From Bog-473 sp963763575 (GTDB lineage Bacteria > Actinomycetota > Acidimicrobiia > Acidimicrobiales > RAAP-2), in the NCBI GenBank assembly GCA_963763575.1, contig CAVXPD010000004.1, forward strand, positions 434,001-498,000: a stretch of 64,000 nt of DNA, in the 5' to 3' direction. Positions 35,957-44,097 of the stretch are shown here, piece after piece (position 1 is the stretch's first letter; every line of letters starts with the position of its first letter). A model generated the notes under the pieces. The model had not been told where the DNA came from. It did not search any database and saw only the letters and a program-made list of their open reading frames with translations. Made by a program: the position numbers and the translations under genes.

Positions 35957-37507
35957 TCAGGCCTTGCGTCGGGGGAACAGGGGCTCCCCTTTCACGACGG
36001 CCCCTCCCCCGCCGTAGCCGCCCCAGGCCGCCGCCTCGGGCAACCGCGCCGCGGACGGGTCGCCGGCCAGGGCGATCCGCCTCCAGATCTCGGCCGCCGT
36101 CGACGGCATCGCCGGCGCGATCAGCACCGACACGATGCGCAGCACCTCGAGCGCGTCGCCGAGCACCGCGTCGACCTCGGGACCCGGTTCCATCTTCCAG
36201 GGCTCGGTCGCCTCGAGCTCGGCGTTGGCCGCCCCGATCAACCGCCAGGTCTCCTCGAGCGCCTCGTGGGGGGCCCAGCGCGCCCAGGCCGCCGACGCCG
36301 ACTCGAGCACGCCCGACGCCACGCCGGCCAGCGCGCTGGACGGGTTGCTCGCGGGCCCGATCCCTCCGCACTTGGAGTGGACGACGGTGGTCACCCGCGA
36401 CAGCAGGTTGCCGAGGTTGTTGGCAAGGTCCGCGTTGTAGCGCGCCACGATGCCCTCGTAGGAGAACTCGCCGTCGGAGCCGAGTGGCACCTCGCGCAGC
36501 AGGTGGTAGCGCAGCGGGTCCACGCCGAAGTCGTCGGCGAGCGCCAAGGGCGACACCTCGGTGATGTTGCGCGGCCGCCCGTCCTCGTCGCCGGTGCTCC
36601 CGGTCGCAATCATCGTCTTGCCCAGCTTCTGGCCACCCATGAGCAGAAACCCGTGCACGAAGATCTCCTGTGGCGGCTCGATGCCGGCCGCCATGCACAT
36701 GGCGGGCCACCAGACGCAGTGGAACTTGAGGATGTCCTTGCCGATGAGGTGGTGGGCCGCGCCCCAGCGGGCGGCGAACCTGGCCGGATCGCCGCCGTAG
36801 CCGGCCACGGTGAGGTAGTTGATGAGCGCGTCGTACCACACGTAGAAGATGTGCCCGCTGTCCCACGGCACCGGCACGCCCCAGGTGAACGACGTCCGGG
36901 TGATGGAGACGTCGCGCAGGCCCCCGCGGATGAACCCGAGCGCCTCGTTGCGCTTGGAGGTAGGCCGGACGAAGTCGGGATGCGCCGCGTAGTGCTCGAG
37001 CAGACGCTCTTCGAACTGGCTCAGCTTGAAGAAGTAATTCTGCTCCTGCATCTCGACCACGGGTCGCCCGTGTACGGGGCACTTCCCGTCGACGAGTTGG
37101 TCCTCGAGGTAGTAGTCCTCACAAGCGACGCAATAGAGCCCCGAGTACAGCCCGAGCTCGATGTACCCGTTCTCGTAGATCCGTGTGAGGAACTCCTGCA
37201 CGACGGCGTAGTGCCGCGGCTCGGTGGTCCGGATGAAGTCGTCGTAGGACAGGTCGAGCCGGCGCCAAGTCTCGACGAAGCGCGCCGACGTGCGGTCGGT
37301 CCACTCCTTCGGGGTGGTCTCGTTGGCCTCCGCCGCCTCCACGATCTTGGCGCCGTGCTCGTCGGTGCCCGTCATGAACCACACGTCGTCGCCGAGCAGG
37401 CGATGCCAGCGGGCCAGCGCGTCGCCGTTGACGGCGTCGTACGCCGTGCCGACGTGCGGCGCGTCGTTGACATAGAAGATCGGGGTGGTCAGGTAGTAGG
37501 GCGGCAC
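35957..37507 (-). CDS. metG: Methionyl-tRNA synthetase
   Basis: 516 residues. It charges tRNA-Met. The N-terminus YYLTTPIFYVNDAPHVGTAY contains the HIGH-like HVGT; GTDEHGAKIVEAA, GLYCVACEDYYLEDQL and KCPVHGRPVV (zinc-knuckle cysteines) follow. Near residue 295 the KMSKS-like loop reads GGQKLGKTMI, a marked deviation, and an insert (GSTGDEDGRPRN) sits directly after it. The anticodon-binding domain is helical (YNADLANNLGNLLSRV). The GTG start has TACGCT 7 nt upstream and no ribosome-binding site. It is followed by tatD with 2 nt between. Confidence 0.95.
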   Translation of the reverse strand: MPPYYLTTPIFYVNDAPHVGTAYDAVNGDALARWHRLLGDDVWFMTGTDEHGAKIVEAAEANETTPKEWTDRTSARFVETWRRLDLSYDDFIRTTEPRHYAVVQEFLTRIYENGYIELGLYSGLYCVACEDYYLEDQLVDGKCPVHGRPVVEMQEQNYFFKLSQFEERLLEHYAAHPDFVRPTSKRNEALGFIRGGLRDVSITRTSFTWGVPVPWDSGHIFYVWYDALINYLTVAGYGGDPARFAARWGAAHHLIGKDILKFHCVWWPAMCMAAGIEPPQEIFVHGFLLMGGQKLGKTMIATGSTGDEDGRPRNITEVSPLALADDFGVDPLRYHLLREVPLGSDGEFSYEGIVARYNADLANNLGNLLSRVTTVVHSKCGGIGPASNPSSALAGVASGVLESASAAWARWAPHEALEETWRLIGAANAELEATEPWKMEPGPEVDAVLGDALEVLRIVSVLIAPAMPSTAAEIWRRIALAGDPSAARLPEAAAWGGYGGGGAVVKGEPLFPRRKA

Positions 37508-37514
37508 CGCCGGT

Positions 37515-37520
37515 AGCGTA
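37515..37520 (-). promoter_or_regulatory. Candidate -10 hexamer (TACGCT) for metG
   Basis: TACGCT on the minus strand is 7 nt from the metG GTG, with no Shine-Dalgarno sequence. Confidence 0.5.
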
Positions 37521-37546
37521 CCGGCGCGCCGCGTCGTGGCCTGCCG

Positions 37547-38416
37547 TCAGGCGCCGCCCCCCGATGCCCCGCGGGCGCGCAGCGCAGCCTCGTAGGCGCG
37601 CCGGCGCGCCACGCCGAGCTCCGCCGCCACGCGCTCGGCCAGCTGTCGGGCGCCCGCCCCCGGGTCGTCGGCCATCCGCCGGCGCACGGCCTCGTCCACC
37701 TCGGCGTCGGAGACGGGCGGCGGGGCTGGCGCGCCGGCGATCACGAGCACCACTTCACCTCGCAGCTGACGCGACGCGAACACTCGTGCCGCCTCACCCA
37801 GGGGCCCGCGCCAGACCTCCTCGTGCATCTTGGTCAGCTCGCGCACCACGGCGGCCGGCCGTTCGGGGTCCAGCGCGGCCAGCTCGGCCAGGGTGCCCGC
37901 GACCCGTCCCGGTGCCTCGAGCACCACCGAGGTGCGCTCGTCCCCCATGACCACGGCGACGCGGCGCCGGCGTTCGGGGCCCTTGCGCGGCAGGAAGCCC
38001 TCGACGCAGAAGCGATCGGTCGCCAGCCCGCTGACCACCAGCGCGCCGATCACCGAGGACGGTCCGGGCACGGTGCTGACGGTCTCACCGGCGGCGGCCA
38101 GCTCTGCCGCCAGCCACGCACCCGGGTCCGAGATGCCCGGCGTGCCGGCGTCGCTCACCACGGCCACCGTGCCCCCGGAGGCCACGCAGGCGGCGACCCG
38201 TTCGAGTCGATCGCGCTCGTTGTCCGCGTGCAGGGAGAGAAGGCGGTCCCGCGCCGGAATGCCGGCGGCCGACAGCAGTGCCCGAGTCCGGCGGGTGTCC
38301 TCGCAGCAGATCAGATCGGCCTGCTCCAGGACCTCCTTGGCCCGGGCCCCGAGGTCACCCAGGTTGCCGATGGGCGTCGCCACCAGGACGAGGGCGCCGT
38401 GCCCGGCCTCGCTCAC
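37547..38416 (-). CDS. rsmI: 16S rRNA (cytidine1402-2'-O)-methyltransferase
   Basis: 289 residues. RsmI methylates the ribose of C1402 in 16S rRNA. The start LVLVATPIGNLGDLGARAKEV, the CEDTRRTRALL motif, VSDAGTPGISDPGAWLA, TVPGPSSVIGALVVSGL and FLPRKGPERRRR are all diagnostic. The C-terminal helical part ends in an Arg/Ala-rich tail. The GTG at 38416 has TAGGTT 8 nt upstream. It precedes metG in the same direction, as in many actinobacteria. Confidence 0.95.
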   Translation of the reverse strand: MSEAGHGALVLVATPIGNLGDLGARAKEVLEQADLICCEDTRRTRALLSAAGIPARDRLLSLHADNERDRLERVAACVASGGTVAVVSDAGTPGISDPGAWLAAELAAAGETVSTVPGPSSVIGALVVSGLATDRFCVEGFLPRKGPERRRRVAVVMGDERTSVVLEAPGRVAGTLAELAALDPERPAAVVRELTKMHEEVWRGPLGEAARVFASRQLRGEVVLVIAGAPAPPPVSDAEVDEAVRRRMADDPGAGARQLAERVAAELGVARRRAYEAALRARGASGGGA

Positions 38417-38424
38417 CGGCTCCG

Positions 38425-38430
38425 AACCTA
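38425..38430 (-). promoter_or_regulatory. Candidate -10 hexamer (TAGGTT) for rsmI
   Basis: TAGGTT on the minus strand, 8 nt before the rsmI GTG. Confidence 0.45.
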
Positions 38431-38451
38431 GCCCGCCCGACCCGTGCGCCC

Positions 38452-38793
38452 TCAGCCCGCCTGGCGCACTTCGAGCTGATCCCCCACGCGTACGCCCCAG
38501 CGCTCCCATGCCCCGGCCTCGGCCTGCACGACGCTGCGCGTGCTCCGCCCCCCGAGCGCGACCCGCCACGGCTTGAGCCGGGCCACCCGCAGCACCGTGA
38601 GGTCCGACGAGAGGAACGCGATATCGATCGGGAACCGCATGCCGACGGTCAACACGGTGCGGGTGCCGTCGACGTGGAGCGCACCCTCGCAACCGTGACG
38701 GCCGCGCAGACCGCTACGTCGCTCCGCCGGCGAATCCGCCAGCTCGAGCGCGCAGACCACGTCGCCATCCCGCAGCAGCCAGCCGGACCGCAT
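38452..38793 (-). CDS. DUF192 (UPF0127) family protein
   Basis: 113 residues. DUF192 signatures are AERRSGLRGRHGCEGALHVD, the conserved TVLTVGMRFPIDIAFLSSD, and VLRVARLKPWRVALGGR; the C-terminus is WGVRVGDQLEV. The biochemical role of the family is not established; members are often exported, but no signal is visible here. The start at the ATG 38793 has TAGCCT 8 nt upstream. A much longer open frame runs upstream through the GDPD gene and is not used. Confidence 0.85.
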   Translation of the reverse strand: MRSGWLLRDGDVVCALELADSPAERRSGLRGRHGCEGALHVDGTRTVLTVGMRFPIDIAFLSSDLTVLRVARLKPWRVALGGRSTRSVVQAEAGAWERWGVRVGDQLEVRQAG

Positions 38794-38801
38794 GTGCTGC
38801 G

Positions 38802-38807
38802 AGGCTA
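38802..38807 (-). promoter_or_regulatory. Candidate -10 hexamer (TAGCCT) for the DUF192 gene
   Basis: TAGCCT on the minus strand, 8 nt before the ATG at 38793. Confidence 0.45.
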
Positions 38808-38868
38808 CCGGATGGCCTGCGCGTTCCGGCCGCCCCGGGGCCGCTCGAAGCCATCGGCGCGCAACGAC

Positions 38869-38874
38869 TAGGCT
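38869..38874 (+). promoter_or_regulatory. Candidate -10 hexamer (TAGGCT) for the bL37 gene
   Basis: TAGGCT ends 9 nt before the ATG at 38884, and no Shine-Dalgarno sequence is present. Confidence 0.45.
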
Positions 38875-38883
38875 CTCTCCTTC

Positions 38884-38967
38884 ATGTCGAAGCGAACCGT
38901 CAAGCGCAAGCTCCGGACGAAGAAGAAGGCGAACCACGGCAAGAAGCCGAACTGCGGCCGCGGCTGA
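38884..38967 (+). CDS. Small ribosomal protein bL37-like, 27 residues
   Basis: A 27-residue basic protein, starting MSKRTVKRKLRTKKK and followed by ANHGKKPNCGRG. The segment KANHGKKPN closely matches the C-terminal half of mycobacterial bL37 (KANHGKRPN), a 24-residue protein found in 50S structures. It is therefore probably a constitutive large-subunit protein bound to 23S rRNA. It lies between divergent DUF192 and convergent GDPD genes. Below the usual length cut-off, it would be missed by default annotation. Confidence 0.82.
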   Translation: MSKRTVKRKLRTKKKANHGKKPNCGRG

Positions 38968-38978
38968 CCGCGAGTCCG

Positions 38979-39839
38979 TCAGCTGCCGTCCCAGGTCACG
39001 CCTCGGCGAGCCAGCACCCCGGACAGGGTGGTCGGCAGGTCCGAGATGATCCCATCGACCCCGAGGTCGAGCAATCGCTCCATCGACTCGGTGTCGTCGA
39101 TTGTCCACACGTGCACCGCCTTGCCCGCGTCGTGCGCCGCCGCGACGAACCGGTCGTCGACCACCACGAGGTCGCCCTGGCGCTCGGGCACCTGGTAGGC
39201 GACGGCCGGCGTCTTCGGCATCGGCTCGCCCGCTTGCGCCGCGCGCCAGGCCTCCGCCGTCGCGATCGTGCCGGCGGAAATGGGCACGTCCGGCGCGTGG
39301 CTGCGGAAGGCGTCGGTCGCCGGGTCGAGGAACGAGGCCACGATGACGTCGTCGTCCCGCTTGTACTCCGCGAGCAGGCGCGCCAGCGCCGCCTCGTAGG
39401 GGGCGACCACCGGCGCCGTCTGCTTGATGTCCAGGTTCAACACCACGCCGGGGAATTCCTCCAGGACCTCGCGCAAGGTGGCGATGCCGAACGACGGGTC
39501 GCCGGGCGCCAGGCCCCGAAAGGGGTACTCCTCGGGCGGACGGCCCGGCGTCACGTCGGCCCCGGGGATCCACCAGTAGGAGAAGTCCATCTGCTGGAGC
39601 TCGGCCAGGGTGAACGAAGCGATGGTGCCGCTCCGGTCGGTGGTGCGGTCGACCGTGCCGTCGTGGCACACCACGAGCTCGCCGTCGGCCGTCGCGTGCA
39701 CATCCAGCTCGATCCCGGTGGCGCCCGCGTCGAGGGCGTGGCGGATGGCGTGCAACGTCGAGGACGGGGACTCCCAGGCACCGCCCTGGTGGGCGTAGGC
39801 GATGATCCGTCGCTCGAGCCACACCCTTCGCTCACTCAC
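38979..39839 (-). CDS. Glycerophosphodiester phosphodiesterase
   Basis: 286 residues with the GDPD fold. The N-terminal active-site region reads IIAYAHQGGAWESPSSTLHA (HQGG in place of the common HRG), then ATGIELDVHATADGELVVCHDGTVDRTTD holds the metal and catalytic histidine residues. VVLNLDIKQ and the C-terminal VWTIDDTESMERLLDLGVDGIISDLP follow. It hydrolyses glycerophosphodiesters to glycerol 3-phosphate and alcohols. No signal peptide is seen, so it is cytoplasmic. The GTG at 39839 has TACGGT 8 nt upstream. Confidence 0.92.
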   Translation of the reverse strand: MSERRVWLERRIIAYAHQGGAWESPSSTLHAIRHALDAGATGIELDVHATADGELVVCHDGTVDRTTDRSGTIASFTLAELQQMDFSYWWIPGADVTPGRPPEEYPFRGLAPGDPSFGIATLREVLEEFPGVVLNLDIKQTAPVVAPYEAALARLLAEYKRDDDVIVASFLDPATDAFRSHAPDVPISAGTIATAEAWRAAQAGEPMPKTPAVAYQVPERQGDLVVVDDRFVAAAHDAGKAVHVWTIDDTESMERLLDLGVDGIISDLPTTLSGVLARRGVTWDGS

Positions 39840-39847
39840 CGGGCCGA

Positions 39848-39853
39848 ACCGTA
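39848..39853 (-). promoter_or_regulatory. Candidate -10 hexamer (TACGGT) for the GDPD gene
   Basis: TACGGT on the minus strand, 8 nt before the GTG at 39839. Confidence 0.45.
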
Positions 39854-39916
39854 ACAGCAGGCGTCGCCGGCGCCCGCGCCCGCCACGGGCGAGGTCGCGT
39901 CCTTTGACGGGGGGCG

Positions 39917-39922
39917 TATCCT
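39917..39922 (+). promoter_or_regulatory. Candidate -10 hexamer (TATCCT) for the 39930 operon
   Basis: TATCCT ends 7 nt before the GTG at 39930, which favours that start over a GTG at 39924. Confidence 0.45.
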
Positions 39923-39929
39923 CGTGCGG

Positions 39930-40565
39930 GTGCTCGACCACCTGCTCGTCGACGTCATCAGCATCATCCGTGGCTCCTTGGACCGGGCGCTGCTCCAGCG
40001 CCAGGCGGTCGAGGAGCGCTTTCAGGTCGACGTCTTCCTGGGCGACGTGTCCTGGGAGACCTCGTACAGCCTCCCCGGCGAGGAGCAACCGCCCCGGGTG
40101 CGCGCCGACGTCTCGGTGGACTGGCCGACCTGGAGCCAGACGTCGTATCGCAGCTGGTCCATCGGCGAGCCCCCAGACGAGATGCCGGAGGTCGTGATCG
40201 AGGTGGCCCTGCGGGTGCAGCGCATGGCCGAGGCGCCAGACACGGAGAAGGTGATGGCGGCGCTGCCGGTGGCCGGCCCGCTCGCCGACCCCGTGGATCT
40301 GGTGCGCACAGCCACGACGATCGAGCAGGTGCGCCCCGACCCCGAAGCGGGCGCCGACGGCGAGCGCGACGGGCTGGAGGGCGGACTGCGCTGGGCCGCC
40401 GAAGCCACCTACGAGGGCTCGGTCCGCTTCAACGAGCAACTGCTCGACGACCCTTCGGCGGTGGCCCCGGTCTTCGACGGCCTCACCCGCTGGATCGCGT
40501 CGACCTTGATCACGCTGGCCGACCTCCCCTTCACCTTCCTGCCCCCCGGGGAGGACGACGACTGA
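39930..40565 (+). CDS. Conserved-looking protein of unknown function
   Basis: 211 residues from the GTG at 39930. The sequence is acidic and soluble: LDHLLVDVISIIRGSLDRAL at the N-terminus, then VDVFLGDVSWETSYSLPGEE and VRADVSVDWPTWSQTSYRSW, and a C-terminus that ends ADLPFTFLPPGEDDD. No signal peptide, membrane segment or known motif was recognised. Its stop overlaps the probable start of the SCO1-like gene, so the two are likely co-translated. Function unknown. Confidence 0.7.
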   Translation: MLDHLLVDVISIIRGSLDRALLQRQAVEERFQVDVFLGDVSWETSYSLPGEEQPPRVRADVSVDWPTWSQTSYRSWSIGEPPDEMPEVVIEVALRVQRMAEAPDTEKVMAALPVAGPLADPVDLVRTATTIEQVRPDPEAGADGERDGLEGGLRWAAEATYEGSVRFNEQLLDDPSAVAPVFDGLTRWIASTLITLADLPFTFLPPGEDDD

Positions 40566-41314
40566 CCCGTCACTCGCTCCGCGGAGCGCTTGTCCTCGTA
40601 GTCCTCTTCTTCGGCGTGCTCCTCGCCGCGTGCGGGTCGTCCGCACCCGCCGCGCCGCCGGCGAGCCAGGGTCTGATGCTCGACCGACCGACTCCCCAAC
40701 ACGTCCCCCTCGCCGACCAGCAGGGTCGGCCGGTGTCGCTCGCGTCGCTGCGCGGCAAGGTGGTCGTGCTGGCACCCTTCCTGTCGCTGTGCCAGGACGA
40801 GTGCCCGCTCGTGACGGGTGCATTCCTCACGCTCCAGCGCGACGTGCGCGCCGCCGGGCTGGGCGGCCGGGTCGCCTTCGTGGAGGCGACCGTCGATCCC
40901 GGTCGCGACACCGTGGCCCGCCTCGCCGCGTACCAGAAGGAGTTCGGCGCGGCCTGGGACCTTTGGACCGGCTCGCCGGCCGCGATCGCCGCTTTGTGGA
41001 AGCCCTTGGGCGTCGCGTACCAGAAGGTGCCCGAGGAGCAGCCTCCCAAGCTCGACTGGTGGACGGGCCAGCCCCTCACCTACGACATGATCCACACCGA
41101 CGGCTATATCCTCATCGACGCCTCCGGTCGCGAGCGCTTCGTCGACGCCACGGCGCCGAACCTGCCGGGCCTCTCGCCCAAGTTGAAGTCGTTGCTCGAC
41201 GACGGCGGCGTCCGCGACCTGACCCACCCGCAACAGCAAGACTGGACGGTCGACGAAGCCCTGAGCTCGATCAGCTGGGTGCTCGGGACCAACATCGCCC
41301 CGGCGGCGTCCTGA
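40562..41314 (+). CDS. SCO1/SenC-like lipoprotein (copper/thiol chaperone)
   Basis: About 250 residues. A lipoprotein signal ends in LLAACGSS (lipobox cysteine). The thioredoxin-like domain has the SCO CxxxC motif in FLSLCQDECPLVTGAF and the conserved histidine in MIHTDGYILIDASG; VAFVEATVDPGRDTV matches the family. SCO proteins deliver copper to, or reduce, cytochrome oxidase CuA. The hydrophobic signal starts upstream of any ATG, GTG or TTG: the first such codon (GTG at 40616) lies inside it. I therefore propose the CTG at 40562, which overlaps the previous stop (CTGA). Confidence 0.82.
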   Translation: MTRHSLRGALVLVVLFFGVLLAACGSSAPAAPPASQGLMLDRPTPQHVPLADQQGRPVSLASLRGKVVVLAPFLSLCQDECPLVTGAFLTLQRDVRAAGLGGRVAFVEATVDPGRDTVARLAAYQKEFGAAWDLWTGSPAAIAALWKPLGVAYQKVPEEQPPKLDWWTGQPLTYDMIHTDGYILIDASGRERFVDATAPNLPGLSPKLKSLLDDGGVRDLTHPQQQDWTVDEALSSISWVLGTNIAPAAS

Positions 41315-41318
41315 GGAG

Positions 41319-41828
41319 GTGGCGCTGCGCCATCCCGCCGCCGTCGTCGCGGCAGCCCTCGCTCTGCTCGCGCTGACGGCGGCCGCGTGCGTCGGGGGCG
41401 ACAGCACGACGCTCTCGTCGCCCCCGACGACCGACCCTGCCCTGACGCTGACCCTGCAGAAGTCGCCCGCCGGACCGATCCTGGCCACCGGCGCCGGCAA
41501 CACCCTCTACGATTTCGTACCGGACACCCCGACTCGCAGCGCGTGCCTGAACGACGGCTGCGTCCTCCAGTGGCCTCCGCTCGTGGCGTCAGGACCGATC
41601 CGGGTGGGGCGCGGGCTCGATCCCCGATTGGTCGGAACCCTCACGCGCCCGGACGGGGCAACCCAGATCTCGTATGGCGGGCACCCCCTCTACACCTACA
41701 ACCTGGACGTGACTCCAGGCATGGTGATGGGGCAGGCCATCGACCAGGACGGCGGGCTCTGGTACGTCATCGACGGCCGAGGGCAGCAGGTGACGACCTC
41801 GTTCACCGTGCAGAGCCCCAGCGCCTGA
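41319..41828 (+). CDS. Secreted lipoprotein with COG4315-type repeats
   Basis: 169 residues. The signal LALLALTAAACVGGD ends in a lipobox cysteine. Two repeat units of the COG4315/secreted-repeat type follow: NTLYDFVPDTPTRSACLNDG with CVLQWPPLVASG, and ISYGGHPLYTYNLDVTPG with GLWYVIDGRGQQV. Family members are small exported lipoproteins of unsettled role, often near redox genes. It starts 4 nt after the SCO1-like gene, so a shared extracytoplasmic redox function is plausible but unproven. Confidence 0.82.
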   Translation: MALRHPAAVVAAALALLALTAAACVGGDSTTLSSPPTTDPALTLTLQKSPAGPILATGAGNTLYDFVPDTPTRSACLNDGCVLQWPPLVASGPIRVGRGLDPRLVGTLTRPDGATQISYGGHPLYTYNLDVTPGMVMGQAIDQDGGLWYVIDGRGQQVTTSFTVQSPSA

Positions 41829-41887
41829 GCGGGGGCCACCGCGGCAGTGCGGCGCGCCGTCGGGCGCAACGCCGTCTGCCTTCGTGC

Positions 41888-42973
41888 CTAAGTGTTGAAA
41901 CGGAACTCCACCACGTCGCCGTCACGCATGACATAGTCCTTCCCCTCCATCCGCGCTTTGCCGGCGGTGCGCGCCGCGGTGACCGAGCCCGCCTCCATCA
42001 GTTCCTCGAAGCTGATGACCTCGGCCTTGATGAAGCCCCGCTCGAAGTCGGTGTGGATGACGCCCGCCGCCCTCGGTGCCGTGTCACCGGCGTGGATCGT
42101 CCACGCCCGCGCTTCCTTGGGGCCGGCGGTGAGGAAGGTCTGGAGGCCCAAGGTGGCAAACCCCACGTGCACGAGCTGCTCGAGTCCCGACTCGTCCTGC
42201 CCGTAGCTGCGGAGCAGCTCGGCGGCGTCGGCCGGATCCAACGCGGCGACCTCCGCCTCGATCTGGGCGCACAGGACCACCGCCGGCGCCGGGCGCACGC
42301 TTGCCGCCAGGCGCTCGGCGACGGCGGCGTCGCCCAGCGCAGCCTCGTCCACGTTGAAGACGTAGATGAACGGCTTCGCCGTCAGCAGGTGCAGGTCTCG
42401 GAGCAAACGCGGATCCACCTCTGCCGCCGCGGCCGCGCTCGAGATCGTACGTCCTTCACCGAGGATCTGCTCCGCCCGCGCCACAGCGTCGGCCGCGGGC
42501 TTGAGCGCGGCGTTGGCCCGGGCTTCCTTGGCCAGCCGAGGCAGCCGGTTCTCCACCGTCTGGAGGTCGGCCAGCACCAGCTCGGTGTTCACCGTGTCGA
42601 TGTCGGCGGCCGGGTCGACCCGGGCGTCGACGTGGACGACGTCCTCATCGTGAAAGGCGCGCACCACCTGGCAGATGGCATCGGTCTCGCGGATGGCGGC
42701 CAGGAACTGGTTGCCCAGGCCCTCGCCCTTCGACGCACCGCGCACGAGACCGGCGATGTCGACGAACGTGACCGTCGCCGGCACCACCGGCGCGCCGTCG
42801 TACAGGGCAGCCAGCCGCTCGAGCCTCGGGTCCGGCACGGCGACGACGCCGACGTTGGGCTCGATCGTCGCAAACGGGTAGTTGGCCGCGAGCACCTCGT
42901 TGTGGGTGAGTGCGTTGAAGAGCGTCGACTTGCCCACGTTGGGCAACCCGACGATGCCGACGGACAGGCTCAC
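41888..42973 (-). CDS. ychF: Ribosome-associated GTPase/ATPase YchF
   Basis: 361 residues. YchF (OLA1-like) is a translation-associated P-loop NTPase. It starts LSVGIVGLPNVGKSTLFNAL (G1), with FVDIAGLVRGASKGEGLGNQ (G3 region) and the specificity motif FVFNVDE-type YVFNVDEAALGD. The C-terminal TGS domain reads GVIHTDFERGFIKAEVISFEEL. It lies 7 nt downstream of the PfkB kinase gene, so it is probably in the same operon. Confidence 0.95.
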   Translation of the reverse strand: MSLSVGIVGLPNVGKSTLFNALTHNEVLAANYPFATIEPNVGVVAVPDPRLERLAALYDGAPVVPATVTFVDIAGLVRGASKGEGLGNQFLAAIRETDAICQVVRAFHDEDVVHVDARVDPAADIDTVNTELVLADLQTVENRLPRLAKEARANAALKPAADAVARAEQILGEGRTISSAAAAAEVDPRLLRDLHLLTAKPFIYVFNVDEAALGDAAVAERLAASVRPAPAVVLCAQIEAEVAALDPADAAELLRSYGQDESGLEQLVHVGFATLGLQTFLTAGPKEARAWTIHAGDTAPRAAGVIHTDFERGFIKAEVISFEELMEAGSVTAARTAGKARMEGKDYVMRDGDVVEFRFNT

Positions 42974-42980
42974 GCGTCGG

Positions 42981-44054
42981 CTACCCGGTGAGGAGGCCGG
43001 CTCCGGTCGCCAGCACCTTCAGGTCGGACTCGGGGCGCGCACCCGTGTGGGAGATCACCTCGGCTGCGCACAGGCCACCGAGCCGCGTGCAATCCACCGG
43101 TCCGAGGCCGTGGGTGAGTCCGAACAAGAACCCCGCCGCGAACAGATCTCCGGCCCCAGTGGTGTCGATCACCTGCTCGACGTCCGCCGGCGGGACCTCG
43201 ACCGGTCCCTGCGCCGTCAGGACCACGGCCCCTCGCGGCCCCCGGGTGATCACCACCAACAGGCCGGTCTCTTCGGCCGCGGACACCGCCGCGTCGAACG
43301 ACTGCGACCCGAAGAGCTTCGTCATCTCCTCTTCGTTGCCGACCAGGACATCGACGTCGGCGACGAGTAGGTCGAGGAATTCGCGTTGGTGCCGGTCGAC
43401 ACAGAAGGGATCCGACAGGGAGAGTGCGACCGACCCGTCTCCGGCGTGGGCGGTGGCCGCTGCGTGGCGCATGGCGTCCTTCGCGGCCTGGACGTCCCAG
43501 AGGTAGCCCTCGAGCAGGACGATGGAGGCCCGAGCGACGAATGCCGGCCGCACGCCCGCCGGGGTCAAGGTGGACGCCGCGCCCAGATAGGTCCCCATCG
43601 TGCGGTCGGCGTCCTCGGTGATCAGGACGACACAGCGACCGGTGCCGAGGTTGTCACCCGCAACGGTCTCGCTGACGTGCGGTTCGAATTCGACCCCGGC
43701 GTTCCGCAGGTTCTCGGCGTAGTTCCGTCCTACCTCGTCATCTGCCACGGCGCCCACGAACCCGGCGGTCCCGCCGAGCTCGGCGATCCCGGCCGTCGTG
43801 TTGGCCACCGAACCGCCCGATACGTAGCGGGGAGCGCCCATCATCTCCTGCACCGTGTTGGCGGTCTCGAGGTCGATCAGAGTCATCGAACCCTTGGCCA
43901 ACCCGGTGCGTGCGAGCTGTGCGTCGCTCGCCAGCTCGATCACGTCCAGCAGGGGCGACCCGATGGCGACGACATCGAGGTCATGTATCGCTCCGTCGGA
44001 TCGCACGGGGGATGGAACGGCGTCGCTGTCGGTCATCGTCTCTGGTTCGGGCAC
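42981..44054 (-). CDS. PfkB-family carbohydrate/nucleoside kinase
   Basis: 351-357 residues. The ribokinase/adenosine-kinase pattern is clear: VVAIGSPLLDVIELASD at the start, YVSGGSVANTTAGIAELGG (substrate loop) and the C-terminal IDTTGAGDLFAAGFLFGL, with the catalytic aspartate in GAGD. Adenosine kinase is a good candidate because of the GGS-AN loop, but fructokinase-type sugars cannot be excluded. The ATG at 44036 is the conventional start. An in-frame GTG at 44054, 8 nt after TAGTTT, would allow a leaderless message. Confidence 0.88.
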   Translation of the reverse strand: MPEPETMTDSDAVPSPVRSDGAIHDLDVVAIGSPLLDVIELASDAQLARTGLAKGSMTLIDLETANTVQEMMGAPRYVSGGSVANTTAGIAELGGTAGFVGAVADDEVGRNYAENLRNAGVEFEPHVSETVAGDNLGTGRCVVLITEDADRTMGTYLGAASTLTPAGVRPAFVARASIVLLEGYLWDVQAAKDAMRHAAATAHAGDGSVALSLSDPFCVDRHQREFLDLLVADVDVLVGNEEEMTKLFGSQSFDAAVSAAEETGLLVVITRGPRGAVVLTAQGPVEVPPADVEQVIDTTGAGDLFAAGFLFGLTHGLGPVDCTRLGGLCAAEVISHTGARPESDLKVLATGAGLLTG

Positions 44055-44062
44055 GGTGCGAG

Positions 44063-44068
44063 AAACTA
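44063..44068 (-). promoter_or_regulatory. Candidate -10 hexamer (TAGTTT) for the PfkB gene
   Basis: TAGTTT on the minus strand is 8 nt before the in-frame GTG at 44054. It shares a short divergent region with the pepN promoter. Confidence 0.4.
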
Positions 44069-44084
44069 CTCCGAGCTTGGCGGG

Positions 44085-44090
44085 TAGCCT
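44085..44090 (+). promoter_or_regulatory. Candidate -10 hexamer (TAGCCT) for pepN
   Basis: TAGCCT ends 7 nt before the ATG at 44098, and no ribosome-binding site is present. Confidence 0.5.
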
Positions 44091-44097
44091 TCCGCGG

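Noticed and set aside
35471..37516. A 681-residue plus-strand frame opposite metG and tatD
   Set aside because: It is antisense to two well-supported genes and has low-complexity Arg/Pro content.
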